Source: Nymphaea colorata (Eukaryota; Streptophyta; Magnoliopsida; Nymphaeales; Nymphaeaceae). From it: a stretch of DNA of 64,000 nucleotides. A program made the translations under genes and the position numbers. The stretch is from NCBI RefSeq assembly GCF_008831285.2, contig NC_045139.1, positions 20,068,412-20,132,411 on the forward strand. Direction: 5' to 3'. Positions 23,777 through 35,549 of the stretch are shown in pieces (positions within the stretch are counted from its first letter, which is position 1; each line of letters opens with the position of its first letter). The notes under the pieces are model-generated. The model worked only from the letters and a program-made list of their open reading frames with translations, made no database searches and had not been told where the DNA came from.

Positions 23777-24382
23777 TCAAATACTAGGTGCTTCGATTGT
23801 ATATGTTGGTACCAAAATCATTGAATGTACAAGATGATTCTGCGTGTCCTCTGCATAAATTGTTATAGTATTCATGTTATGAGTCCACTTGATGCACTGA
23901 TGTAGAGTGAAAGGAACCACATTGGTAGCGTGGATCCATGATCTGCCAAGCAACAGATTGAATGAGGGTTCTATATCCACCACATGAAATAGAACCTGAT
24001 GATATGTCTCAGAGAAATTTAGATCCAGACATATACATTCTACGCAAAGTTGTCTCATTCTATCATATCCATGAATGAAAAATTGATGACGGGGTATAAA
24101 ATCGGCTTGCTTTATGCCTAATGTACAAGTTGTCTGCTGTGGACAAATGTTCAGGCTTGCTCCTCCAATGATTAGGACATGGGAAACTCTGGTGCCCCTT
24201 GTTTCTACCACTATGTGTAAGACATCATTATGTGTTGCGCCTCTATTTGGTAGATCTTTATCAAAAAATATGATCAGACCATTTTTGTATAGTCCAAAAG
24301 CCCATTCATTTTCCTGGTTAGAGCTAAATCCATCCTTCTTGACTTGAGGTAAGGGGTCTAATTCCTTGAAAATGGATTCCAA
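23777..24382 (-). pseudogene. Aspartic protease region, catalytic Asp lost
   Basis: An open stretch of 201 codons. Its middle matches the retropepsin core of Tat-type elements: TRGTRVSHVLIIGGASLNICP, a long spacer, then FNLLLGRSWIHATNVVPFTLHQ. In the family the residue after VLI is the catalytic Asp (VLID-G-S/G-S/A); here it is Ile (ATT). That single change would abolish proteolysis even though this is the longest undamaged pol segment. The protease would process the Gag-Pol precursor. It sits between the Gag zinc-finger region and RT, as expected. Confidence 0.8.
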
Positions 24383-24466
24383 AAGTTCAGGATCCCATAT
24401 TTGTGACTTTTGATCGATCTTTGTCCGACTGTCTTGTTTGCCTGGTCTGGTTTGTGCATTGATGGA

Positions 24467-24760
24467 TCATTTATCATGTTTGGAAAGTAACCCAAAGAAA
24501 TCCAGGGATGCTTTATCCATTTTGTTTGCTACCACGACTTGATGATTTGTTGAAAACCTGACCATTGAAACTGTTCCTTTTTCATGTTTAGGAAAAGGGT
24601 TTTTGAGAAATTCCAGTTGTTCACTAACCTCCTTGACAATTTCTTTGTCGACTGTATCTTGCATAATATTTTTGAGCACAAGACAATCTTTTGTATCATG
24701 TCCTGGAGCGCGATGAAATTTACAGAACTATTCTTTGTTTTCCCCCATCATTGGTGGAGG
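24467..24760 (-). pseudogene. Gag nucleocapsid-like region
   Basis: On the minus strand FCKFHRAPGHDTKDC gives a zinc-finger-like pattern (C-x-F-H then G-H-D and C) typical of the Gag-Pol of these elements. It is followed by the open stretch 24467-24679 starting LVLKNIMQDTVDKEI. A TAG lies just before the finger. The region would bind element RNA. Confidence 0.7.
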
Positions 24761-24858
24761 GTTGGAAACTTTTGGGAGAAACAAAGTACCTTTCTCAATC
24801 AGCATGTGTATGCTTTTTCGTAACTCTGTTGTAGTGTGGTGAGTTTTCTATCGTATCC

Positions 24859-25986
24859 TCATCCAGGATGTTTGTTTTTTGTGTCGTTGTTACTATTGCT
24901 AGCTTTGTCTGCTATCCCTTTATTTTTCGAATAGTCTGCTTTTTTTTTTAAGGCGGTGGCATTGGCTATAATGTTGGCTGGACCATTTTGACTCTTATTG
25001 TTCTTCTTTGTTTCTTTCCTAACCTTTATCGGGAAGACGACATCAAAAGCTTCATTCTCAATTCCTGCTTCCATGCATTCTGCTTTTTCAGCAAGATCAA
25101 TGAAAAAATTGTTTGGAGCATTGGAAATGAGGCTCCTCAATGGTTGTGTCAAATTATTGACGATCAATTCTAATGCATGGGATTCGGAGATTGGGTCCCT
25201 CATTCTGCTGCAAGAAGACCTCCATCTTTGAATAAAGTCCCTGACCTTTTCACTTGGCCTCTGTTTCAGGTAACAGAATGTGGTGATCGTTGGTACCGTT
25301 TCAACATTCTGGATGAACCTTTCAATGAAAAGGTTGATTAGTTTGTCAAAATTTTTCAATTCAACAGGATTGATGTGCTCCCGATACCACTGTGCTGCAA
25401 TTCCTTCCAAGCTCCTTGGGAAGCATCGGAAGAGAGCTCTATGATTATGACGAAATTTATAGCATTCCACAAAGAATATGGCCAAATGTGCCTTTGGGTT
25501 TTCATGGCCATCAAATTTGATAAATTTCTTAGGCAAGTTTTTTATGTGCTTGTCATTCTCGAAACTTTCATAGAAATCTTCGTAGGTGAAATTCCTTTTG
25601 TTCTTGCCTTTAAGTTGAACTGCGTTCAACCTCTTTTCAACTTCTTGGATTTTTGCTTTTTAGGATTCTCCCTTCTTCTTTTTCTTAGAAGACTTTGGTT
25701 CTTCCTCACTACTTGATTATGTGGTAGCATCTTCAGAAGAGTCAGAACTGCTCGATGAAGATTTCTTCATTTTCTTCCCTTTTTTCTTGGCCCTCTCTGC
25801 CTAGGCTTGCTCTTCATTGAACATAATCATGTATCTCCGAAATTTCTTGTATTCTTCATATTCAGAATCATTGGCTTCTATTCTGGGAGGTGTTTTGGAG
25901 GAGGATTCTTCTCCCTTGTCTCCCAAAAAGCTTTGTTCTAGTTCCATCTCAATTCTCTTCTTTTGTTGGCTTCTGGTTTCCACCAT
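24859..25986 (-). pseudogene. Gag of the Tat-type element, broken
   Basis: The likely start is MVETRSQQKKRIEMEL at 25986. That piece runs to a TAG near 25804. A Lys/Ser-rich stretch with another in-frame stop follows, then the 256-codon open part 24859-25629. This part carries the retrotransposon Gag core: KFDGHENPKAHL, FPRSLEGIAAQWYREH, FIERFIQNVE, QRPSEKVRDFIQRW, ESHALELIVNNL. Gag forms the particle that packages element RNA. At least two in-frame stops mean no full-length product. Confidence 0.82.
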
Positions 25987-26385
25987 AAAGCAGATGTTCA
26001 CCTTGTAAGAAGAAAAATTGAAAATTTCAAGATTTGAATTGATGAGAGATAATTTGTATAGATGACAAAATGGCAAATTTTGATTGTACATTGAAAGGAC
26101 AATGATATTGATAAGACTTTTGACAATGTTCAACATGCCTTGACAAAGCATGACAAAATTTGGCTTGGTTAACCATAATGAATTAGACATGATGATTTAG
26201 GACAGAAGGATAGATGGGTAGACTTCATCTCACCATTTTACATATTCAAGACCCATTCCTGGACCAAGGATAAGGTACAAGTGAGCAAATTATTCCCAAC
26301 GTTGCTGGGCATATGTGTATATTTTGGACCACTCTTCGGTATCTAGTTCACACTCCACGATGGTTCCTTCTGACTCAATTGGATA

Positions 26386-28427
26386 TGTTTAGGGACATGG
26401 CCTTGGGGCCCTTTTCAAAATTTAATTCATGGGTTCATCTTTTAGAAAAACTGACTCATGCATGCATTATGTATTAACATGTACATTTAATCACAGTTTT
26501 TCCTAGCTGGACATCATTCCCAGCCATGAAATAAATGAAAATAAACCCTTCTCATGAGTGCTTAAATGAAAAATAAGAGCAATAAACTGAAATAAATGAA
26601 AATGGATTAGCATCACCTACCATGTGGTCGGTCTTGATGATTGATCTTCCTCCTTGCTTGTTTTCTAAATCAAGCAATCCTAAGCAAGAATCCAAGCTTG
26701 GATTCGAGCTTAGCAAAGCAAGAAGAAGAAGTATGACTTGCTGAAATTTGCAGTGGGGAAGAGAGAGCTTCTCACCATGAAAATCCTAAGTAAGGGTTCA
26801 TTTAAGTACCCTAACATAGCAAAATTAATGGAAAGAATAGAGGAAAATGAAGAAGAGAATAAGAAAAAGGGGGGAAGAGGGCTTGAACGAATTTTCCTTC
26901 TCCTCATTGGCTTCTCCCTCCTAGCTCCTTGGGTGCAGCAACTTGATAAAAACTTTAAAAATTCGTCCCCATCCCCCCTTAGTTGCCAAGGAAGAGTTTA
27001 TATAGAAGAGAAGAAGGGTTCAACCACCTTCTTAACTCACATTGAAAACTCACTTAAGACTTTAGGGACTTGTAAAATGGATTAAATACGGTTTAATGAT
27101 CTTAGATGACCACACCTAGCTCATTTACACGAGATAGGTGGGCTGGGCTTGGTGTGGTCTACCTTGGTTTAGACCTAGTTGTCCATCTTTGACCAAAATT
27201 TTGGATGAAAATGCCCTTGTGTAGGGTTTTACCTTATTTTGTTCTAATTATTTTTTTCTTTGTTTGAAATTGAGCTTGTTAGGTTAAAACCTAGTTGTTA
27301 AGCTCTAAATATTATTGAATTATGACAAGTCAATTAAAATTTGAATAAAATTTAAAAATTCTATCAAATTAGGTTCGAAAAGAGTATTTTCATCCATAAC
27401 TTGATTGAAGATGGATTTCAATTGAATCAAACTTTGGTTTGAAATATTGAAGTTAATTTGGTGTTTAATTTATGCATTTGACAAATACAAATATATATTT
27501 GCCTTTCATAAAATCCTAATTTAGGTTCTATAATTTCAATTTGCTCGTAAAATGGTAAAATTATCCAGATTGATTAATTTTGACCAATTGACCAAAGTCA
27601 AAGTTCATTTGTGAGTAGTTTGACTTTGCTTGAGGTAATTTGATAAATTTGAGCTAAAAAAGCTCTTAATTGAGCTAAATTGTACTTCGATTGAGTTTAG
27701 TTGAAGTGAATTTGATCCGGTCAAGGTATATTTTCGTCCACTGATTGGGTCATGGGACAGACCTACCCTTTTGACTAAGCTGAGCTCATGTTGATCGAGC
27801 CTAGCTGAAATTGGCACCACATTTGGGTGCACCCAGGTCAAACCTACTTGGATTAAGTAGGTTAGGTGAGTTTAATTCTAACACTTATTGCTTCCTTGGA
27901 ATTTGATTTTACTTTAACTAAGGGAGAGAGAGAGAGATTCATGTCACTCTTTTTCTATGAACCCTTGTTTGTTTTCTTTTGAAAATGATTTTTTTTTATT
28001 TAATTGAGGGAAGATATTTTTTTAAAAGGAGGGTGCGTGAACTCTTGGGTGGTGGCCTTCTGACCACACGAGCTAGGTGGGGCCCATACGTGGGTCCCAC
28101 ATGGTCTTCTAGACCGAATTAGATCCAATTCTTATATTTAAATCAAAATTTGAATTTTGCAATCGGATTTGGATTCCAAATGATATTTGTAATTGGATTT
28201 GGATTCCAAATGACAATTGTAATTGATTTGGATTCCAAAGCCTAATTTGGATCTAGTTTGGATTCGTGATCCTGCTTGGGGATTCATGTCATGAGTCAAA
28301 TTCATGATTTGAATATAAATTGTTCTTTAGATTCAAAATTGGTTTTGAAATTGTAATTTTTTACAATTCTTTTGTAAAATTTTGACATTGTTTCAATTTT
28401 GATGTGAAAAAATTTAGGGTGTTAATG
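26386..28427 (-). repeat. Right (5') LTR of the Tat-type element
   Basis: It is colinear with the left LTR, differing by many substitutions and short indels, which suggests an old insertion. The plus-strand end reads TTTAGGGTGTTAATG where the left LTR has TTTGAGGTGTTAACA. The 30-bp array here has three units rather than four. Confidence 0.82.
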
Positions 28428-29165
28428 GCTGAAAAGACACATAAGCCAACTCATTCCAAAATGTCATACTGATCCCGCAGAAGCAACAGAAATTGAACAA
28501 GCATTTCGTGCAGCTTGTTATGGAAAATAAATCATGGCATAAACAAATCCTTGCCTACACAGCCCAGTTAATTTTTATATGGCCTACACGAACATGTTTT
28601 CATGAAACATTGGCATGATGGTACATGAACTCAAACAATGGAAAAGCATGCTCACATGCACATATATAACCATGTGTATTATGATTCACTTAAGGTATAC
28701 ATAATGTGAAACAATGAAGTTGGGCACAAATGATTCTTAAAAGTTACTTTTGTGCAATATATTTTTATGCATGCCTTGAAGTTTTCTGCAGGTGCTTTTT
28801 ATACTTTCACGATTTCATTAAATTTAACTTCACATAATTTGAACATAGGACTCACCTACACCCTTTGTGTATTAGTGCTGCCCACGAGATGGAGTACGGC
28901 TGGGTACCATAAGCCTCATTCAGTAAGATACATTCCTTCACTAGCTCCTTTGCTTAGATAAACTCTCTTATTTCAGAGGAATCATTGTTCATCTTCACAA
29001 CAACATATGGAAGCTCCAAGACTAGCTGAAAGTAACACATTTGTAGATATATCTAGCAACTTTACTATTTAGTATCATAAACCCCTATAAGTTCCACATG
29101 TTAGTCACATCCCATGGATTCAGCTCATGTTCTCTCTCTCTCTCTCTCTCTTGATATATATATAT

Positions 29166-29202
<37 letters not shown>

Positions 29203-29990
29203 GTGCACAAATCTTATGTGTCTGAGCTATCAGACGATATCTACTTTCCTTTCCCCTTGCTTTAGAATCAAAGGGCCTAATCATTTGTTAGAAGTGACAT
29301 CTAGGTGAAATAGATCAATTTAGACATCAAAATATAATCTACATGTCGTAGACTAGATGGTCATGAGAAAGAAATAAGCACAAGTACCAAAAATTGAAAT
29401 GAATGCCATGAAAGCATTTGATATCTTTATTACTCTTCTATTGTTGACCTTAGTCAGTCCAAGAAGACCATTCAATATCCATTTCAACAATAATAACTCA
29501 CTACTTTTGGCAAGCAAATCTCGAGCCACTGTTGAGGCATATAGGTACTTGTTGGATAGGTAATCCTAGGTTCTTTTCAAATAGCTCTTACTCACTGAAA
29601 TCAAAGTATAGGAACCCACTTGAATATCATGGAAATAGTGCCTTTAAATAACTTGCCAACAGGCTCTGACTAGTGATCAGTTGGGAAGCTTGGATCTGCC
29701 ACCATGGAGTCGTTCGATTTCCTATTGAAGCAACTGACCACTTGTTGGAAACACAACTGAAAGGGTTTTCCAACAAGCGGTTATGCACCAGGCCGCTGGA
29801 ACCCCTTCAAAGATGCGAGTGAAAAGTAGGTTAGATAAGGTCTGCACAAATTTCCACAAATAGTTGTAGGGCGAGTTTCTATTAACTTCAAGCATTTTTG
29901 CACACACACCCACAACAACATGACCAATCGGTGGGGCTTGGAGTTCACTGCAGGTGTTGGGTCATTGGAGGCAATAAGAGAGTAGGCTCA
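28428..29990. other. Unassigned spacer with one compound microsatellite
   Basis: No gene or terminal repeat recognised. The only structured part is the CT/TA tract at 29131-29200. Short ORFs such as 29722-29913 (minus) have no recognised domain. Confidence 0.5.
29131..29200. repeat. (CT)n-(TA)n-(CT)n compound microsatellite
   Basis: A 20-base CT run, a short TTGA spacer, a TA run and a 30-base CT run follow each other with almost no interruption. Confidence 0.95.
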
Positions 29991-32900
29991 ATGGTGGCCT
30001 TGCACCACTAATTGTGCCACACCCCAACCTTTTGACCCTCAAACAAAAATTTTTTTTCTAAACATAAAGCATTGAGGTGCGACTACACAACAATTCAAAA
30101 AAATAGGGGGAGCTATGTCATTCGAAACAATGGGGCAACTTTCATTTTTATAACAATTTCAATTCATACAAAATCACATCTATGTATGACAAAAATGCCC
30201 CAAACCACATAATTGATGCCTGATAAAAACAAGACATCAATAAAATCAAAATAAGCTGCACCGACACTGCAAAGGACCCAAAACCTCCTCAGTAGGATGT
30301 GATTGAAGCCATTTGATCAACCTGCTGCCCCGGGTCTGCCAAAACCTGAAAAAAAAGAAACAACTGAAGATTTAGGCTTCACAGTATGGCAACAAGCCAG
30401 GAAAATCCCAAACCCTCTTAGGTAGGCCTCAAATATGAGATAATCACAATCATAAAAGCAAATAAGCATCATATTGTGTCAAGGCATAGTCACATCATTT
30501 GCCAAGGAAGACCCCTCACATAGACCACGACATGTAAAGGCCATTCAATGGCCAAGATAGCACAATTTTAATTTACATGTATACCATTCACATACATTTC
30601 ATTCATATACTTTTATTTTCATTAGCTTTAGTGAATTGACAGTTCCTGTGGGTGCAAACACAAGCACGTGCACACCGCTGGTGGCCTACAGTCGAGAGAC
30701 AACCCCCGTGGTGGCCCATAACAGTATGGATCCATTCTCGCTGCAGCGGTAGAGCACTCATACATGGGTGTATGAATTCCAAGGAGAGATACTCAGCCTT
30801 CCCTAGGACACCCAGGTTGGGAAGGCGGGAGCCCAACTTTCCAAGCACATCACACAATAGTACCCTGGGGCCTTGCACCGCCTGCGCTCCGAACAGGCGA
30901 GACCAGTGGCGAAGGCGAGACAACTCCTAAACACATAGCCACATCTCACTAGCCTCTCATCTCTTATTATTTTATTATTATTCATTATAATAGCACGTTC
31001 ACAAAATGACTGGCTAGCACATGAGGTTGGTACACTTCACGAGTGCACCCACACCTCCAATTGCCTCCACACAAGGGGCACACATATCATTACATTCTTA
31101 GCTAGCCGTCATATAGTATGGGTACAACTACCGTCCAATTCATTCATTTGCATCATTGCATGCGGCAATGCATATGCAACGAATCACAACATTTACGTTC
31201 ATAAAACTCACATCTTATCAAACACTTCATTCACATCTTTAAAAACTTAGCCAAATCCCGGAGAGTAGTCTCGATCCGTGATTGACTCGTAGCTGTTATC
31301 ATCTTAGGATGCTTTCTAATGCACAATTGGGGTCGAGGAGACACTCAACTCGATACCCTACCTCATCTATCCTAAGTAGTTATCAATTCTAGCGTGCACA
31401 TGCAATGCACAACATTTTCAAAACAAGCTTCTAATAGCTTTTCAAAATAAATCTTATCATATATCAAATTATTTACATGCATGCATACATTCACTCACAA
31501 ACCAATCATTCAATCACATCATAATCCTAGGATCTCACGATCCTAGGAACACACATTCACACGTTGGCCCCAGGCAGAGATTTACCTGGAATGCTGCCAT
31601 ACCGTCGTGTGTCCACAAACACTCTGAAATGTCTCGAACTTCACGTCTAGTTGTTCAAAGTCTACTGGACGTGCCCGGTGTACCTGCAAACATGCACAAG
31701 TGGTAAATTCTCTACTAGTTTAGTTTCGCAATGCATACTAATATAAAACAAAATCATTGAGGCACATGTCATTGCCTCAAAAGGGTGTCAACGGGTAATG
31801 TCGAACCACAAGGCCCTCCAATAGGCCTTTTCCCAACTTCTTGACGTTGCCACCAAACATCAAAACTCAATGCTTCGATCAATCTATCACTAACACATTT
31901 CTCATTAACTTTCTTTAGTTGAGGCGTCTTCCCCGCAATTAAGATTCTCAACATACAACGCATATGTATATCAATAGAAGCCTATTTCCTAAGCTCACTA
32001 AAATGGTTCTAAACCTTTACCACAACATCACAATCTCTACCATGCCTCCCTATTGCTTCGAAAATTAACCCAACATGTTAGAAGAATACACGTAGATACT
32101 CGTGCTTCTCAAAATGGGCATAAACTTTCCCCAAAATAGCGACATCTCTAGCATGCATTCTAATCATCAAATTCTTAACTCTAGCATGCTCAAACAAAAA
32201 TTATACGTGCTCCAACAGAAAATTTACAACAATCTAAGCTCGATTAGGCATTACTTACCCCAATCTTAGAATCCAAACTGCTGCAATGTTCTCGGCAGCC
32301 ACCTCGACTGTTCGATTGAGTGCTACCGACAAGATTGCTGGCTGCCTTCACCACTAACGCCCTCACTTCATTAGTATGAGGGGAAAAGGTGTCCCCAAGC
32401 TGTGATTCCAAACCCAACGACAATAAGTAGATGAAAAAAAATAGCATAAGAGAGTTAAAAAGGAGGGTCTGCCGACAGAAGAAGACATTCAATGGTGAGA
32501 TGGATGGTTCGGTTGAAGGAGATGGGGCAGGTGCGTGCGAGAGAGAGAGAGAGTGTGCATAGAGGGAAAGGCAGACAGAGAGAGCAAGAGAGTGTGAGAG
32601 TCGCAGAGGAAGAGGGATAGCACAAGCAAGGGAACTGGGGGAGATGGTGAGGACAGAGGAGACGGGGAGGGAGCTCGAGCAGAGAGGAAGAGAGGGCACG
32701 GGAAAAAGGAGGGTACTAACAGAAAGGGGAAAGGGCTGCGCAGGAGGGAGGACGAGAAGAAGATAGAAAGGAGAGGAAGAGGTGGAGAGAGATTAGAGGC
32801 TTACCAGCGCCACCACCGCCGTCCTCGTCACCGTCCTGCACCACCTCTGTCTTCTTCTTCTTCTCTGCACTGGCACGAGAGGCGGGAGGAAGATGAGGGA

Positions 32901-33370
32901 GAAGAGGGAAAAGCGAGGGAGAAGAGCCCTCGCATCGGGCTCCTTCATGCCAGGGGGTTTGGGTTCGAATCTGGACCCCATCCGGCCCACCTGAAAATAA
33001 TGACGAATGTTACAAATTGTCGCAAATCGGTGAGAATAACTGTAATCAGTCAAAAAAGGGGGGGAATACGCAGAAATTGGGGGAACTAGATGAAATGGAA
33101 AAGAATTTTTTGACGGATTGGAGTCCAAAATGGAGAAATTTGTCACTCGACCGGTATGATGGAAGGAAAATGACTGAAGGGACTGTCAGGGGTGGGAGGT
33201 GTGGGTTGACGAGGAAAAGGGGGAGAGGAGATGGAGGGGTGGACTAAAGACAGATTTGCACGGGTAGTGGCATTAATTGAAAAAAAGAGGGAAAATATTT
33301 AAAGCATGAGAGAAAAATTTAGGAACGGTCTTCGACCGATACAAGTGGCATGTATAATTGTTGTAGTGAT
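29991..33370. other. Unassigned repeat-like region, possibly LTR-derived
   Basis: The region opens with TGTGCCACACCCCAACC, an opening style common in plant gypsy LTRs. It includes a purine-rich stretch (GAGAGAGAG, 32530-32800) followed by CCACCACCGCCG, and GGGTTCGAATCTGG near 32945. No partner repeat is present in the window, so an LTR cannot be proven. ORFs at 30603-30930, 32244-32699 and 32793-33146 are low-complexity or lack any recognised domain, and I do not call them genes. Confidence 0.35.
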
Positions 33371-33374
33371 CCCA

Positions 33375-35072
33375 CTTGTTGATGAAAATTGATTTGATAG
33401 ATTTAATTATAAACCTATAACTTCGTGTTATCTATATAATTTTTTATTGATATTTATTTATGAACGATCATTATCAAATTCTCATATGTAGAGGTTATTC
33501 ACACACATTCTTTATCCCACACATTAATGAAGATTGATTCCATTGATTTAATTATGAACTTATAAATTGGTATTACCTATATAATTGTTTTGTTGATATT
33601 ATTTATCATTGATTGTTGTCTAATTTTATAGTACTAGTTATTAACACACATTAATGAAAATTGATTATTTTAATTACGGAGACATAAATTGTTCTGTTAA
33701 TATTATTTATCATCGGTCATTGTCTAAGTCTTATATGTGGATGTTATTAACACAAATTTGTTATCTCTTGCATTAGTGAAAATTGGTTCGATTGATTTAA
33801 TTATGAACATATAACTTGGTTGATATTATTTTTCGTTGATCATTATCTAAGTCTTATATGTGGATGTTGTTAACACTCATTTTTTATCACACATGTTAAT
33901 GAAGAATTATTTGAATGATTTAATTATGAACTTATAACTTCACATTACTTATGTAATTGTTTCATTGATATTATTTTATCATTGATCATTGTCTACATCT
34001 TATAGTGGAAGTTATTAACATGCATTTGTGATCTCTCGTATTAATGTAATTGTTATGTTGATATTATTTATCATAAGTTGTTGTTTCTATATTATATGTG
34101 GCAGTTATTAACACACATTTGTTATCTCATACTTTATAAAGGTTGATCTGATTGATTTAATTATGAACCTATTGGAACACCTCAAAGATTGAGTCTCGTA
34201 TTGAAGATTTTAAGTTATCTTCAAGGGTTTATAAAGGGGGTTGTTGAAGTAGTTGGTTATCTTAGTTCCTATCATTTTTTGGGTTGAAACTGAAACTACT
34301 AGGGAGCAGGTTGAGATCTGTCAGACCAGGGACCCGAGCTCAGGAATAGGTCGGGTCGTCATAACAGTATTAGAGCATAGTTCAACATCAAACCTAGGGT
34401 CTCATAGTAGATACATGTACCTTAAGGGGGGTGGATTATAACACCCCAAAAGTTTAGTCTGGTATTGAAGAATTTGAGATACCTTCAAGGGCTTATAAAA
34501 AAGGGTTAATGAGTTAGTTGGTTGTTCTGGTTCTTAGCCTTTTTTAGGCTGAAACTGAAACTGCTAGAGTGCAGGTTGTGATCCCGCTAGACCAAGGACC
34601 CGAGCCAAGGAGTAGATCGGGTCGTTATACCTATAACCTCGTATTATTTATGCAATTGTTTTATTGATATTATTTATCATTGAACATTGTATTAGTCATA
34701 TATGTATAGGTTATTAACACACATTTGTCATCTCATACGTTAATCAAACTTGATTCGATTAATTTAATTAGAAACTTTTAACTTCATATTATTTATGTAA
34801 TTGTTTTGTTGACAATATTTATCATCGATCATTGTTTACATCTTATAGTTGAGGTTATAACTAGGTATTCTATGTAATTGTTCTGTTGATATTATTCATC
34901 ATTGATCGTTGTCTAAGTCTTATATGTGGAAGTTATTAACACACATTTGTTATCCACATCTCAATGAAGATTGATTTAATTATGAACATATAACTTGATA
35001 TTATCTATGTAATTGTTCTGTTGGTGTTATTTATCATGGATATTGTATGAGTCTTATATGTAGAGATTATTA
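33375..35072. repeat. AT-rich satellite-like array, about 145-bp units
   Basis: Two marker phrases alternate: GATTGATTTAATTATGAAC (near 33398, 33545, 33792, 33917, 34150, 34975) and TTATTAACACACATTTGTTATC (near 33495, 33635, 33745, 33868, 34013, 34107, 34707, 34936). ATTGTTTTGTTGATATTATTTATCATTGATC lies between them in each unit in variant form. Typical spacing is 110-145 bases, with truncated units. A TRIM interrupts one unit at 34173-34629. There is no coding potential. Confidence 0.85.
34173..34629 (+). mobile_element. TRIM (miniature LTR retrotransposon)
   Basis: Two direct repeats of about 192 bases, 34173-34363 and 34437-34629, enclose a 73-base interior. A 5-bp duplication, CCTAT, flanks it at 34168-34172 and 34630-34634. 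Just inside the left repeat is CAGTATTAGAGC (34365-34376), a 9/12 match to the initiator-Met primer-binding site TGGTATCAGAGC. A purine run ending AAGGGGGGTGGAT abuts the right repeat. The surrounding array supplies an empty-site control, since the unit at 33402-33425 reads through AACCTATAAC uninterrupted. There is no coding capacity; it depends on another element's enzymes. Confidence 0.88.
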
Positions 35073-35549
35073 AATGAAGCCATGATCACTCTAGATGCAT
35101 TAAAAGAATCATAGTATACCATTGCAAAGTAATTGGGTCAAGATAAATAAATAAAGAATAAAAGACTTCAAAGCTTGGTTTGCTTCTTCTGACAATTCTT
35201 CAAGTTGTACGTACTGTCATTTATTTTGCAGCACTGCCACCCTGATTTCCGTCAACTTTCGCTTGAAGTCAATAGCATTCCCAAACTCGAACTCCGTCAA
35301 GCCTAGAAGACATGTCTGATTTTCTCCATTATTCTCATTCTCCACCTTTGTTGCATTGAGAACTTCACTGAATTGTGGACAATTATCAATCCATTTCTTA
35401 TGAAGCTCTCTCTGTTTGGTCCAACGTACTGTTCAACTTCAAACCAATAGGTTTCATACAATGAATGCTTGGTGTGATACTCTTTCATATGGCTTGATGA
35501 AGCAAACATGGTTGATATGTAGAAAGGAAATGAATCATGCTATAATGTT
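35073..35549. other. Unassigned spacer between two tandem arrays
   Basis: No gene is supported. The minus-strand ORF 35303-35509 (68 codons) has no recognised domain. Confidence 0.5.

Larger units (their letters stand above)
17342..28427 (-). mobile_element. Decayed Ty3/gypsy element, Tat-type, two LTRs
   Basis: LTRs of about 2.0 kb lie at 17342-19358 and 26386-28427 around a 7-kb interior. Reading the minus strand from the right, the order is gag, zinc-finger region, protease, RT, a second (archaeal-type) RNase H, then integrase. Integrase last marks Ty3/gypsy. The extra RNase H and the phrases around it are typical of the Tat lineage. Every domain has stops or frameshifts, so the element is dead. 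I found no convincing target duplication and no clear primer-binding site, and the outer end of the right LTR differs from the left (TTAATG against TTAACA), so the ends may have been altered. Confidence 0.88.

Noticed and set aside
17336-28432. Target duplication for the Tat-type gypsy element
   Set aside because: Flanks ACTTG and GCTGA (or TGGCT) do not match; ends may be altered, so none is claimed.
30603-30930. Overlapping ORFs of about 100 codons on both strands
   Set aside because: Neither has a recognisable motif; both open by chance in a GC-richer patch.
32244-32699. 151-codon minus ORF rich in Ser, Leu and Pro
   Set aside because: Low-complexity translation of GAGAG-rich sequence; no domain or gene structure.
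32930-32975. GGGTTCGAATCT resembling a tRNA B box
   Set aside because: No A box or cloverleaf can be built around it.
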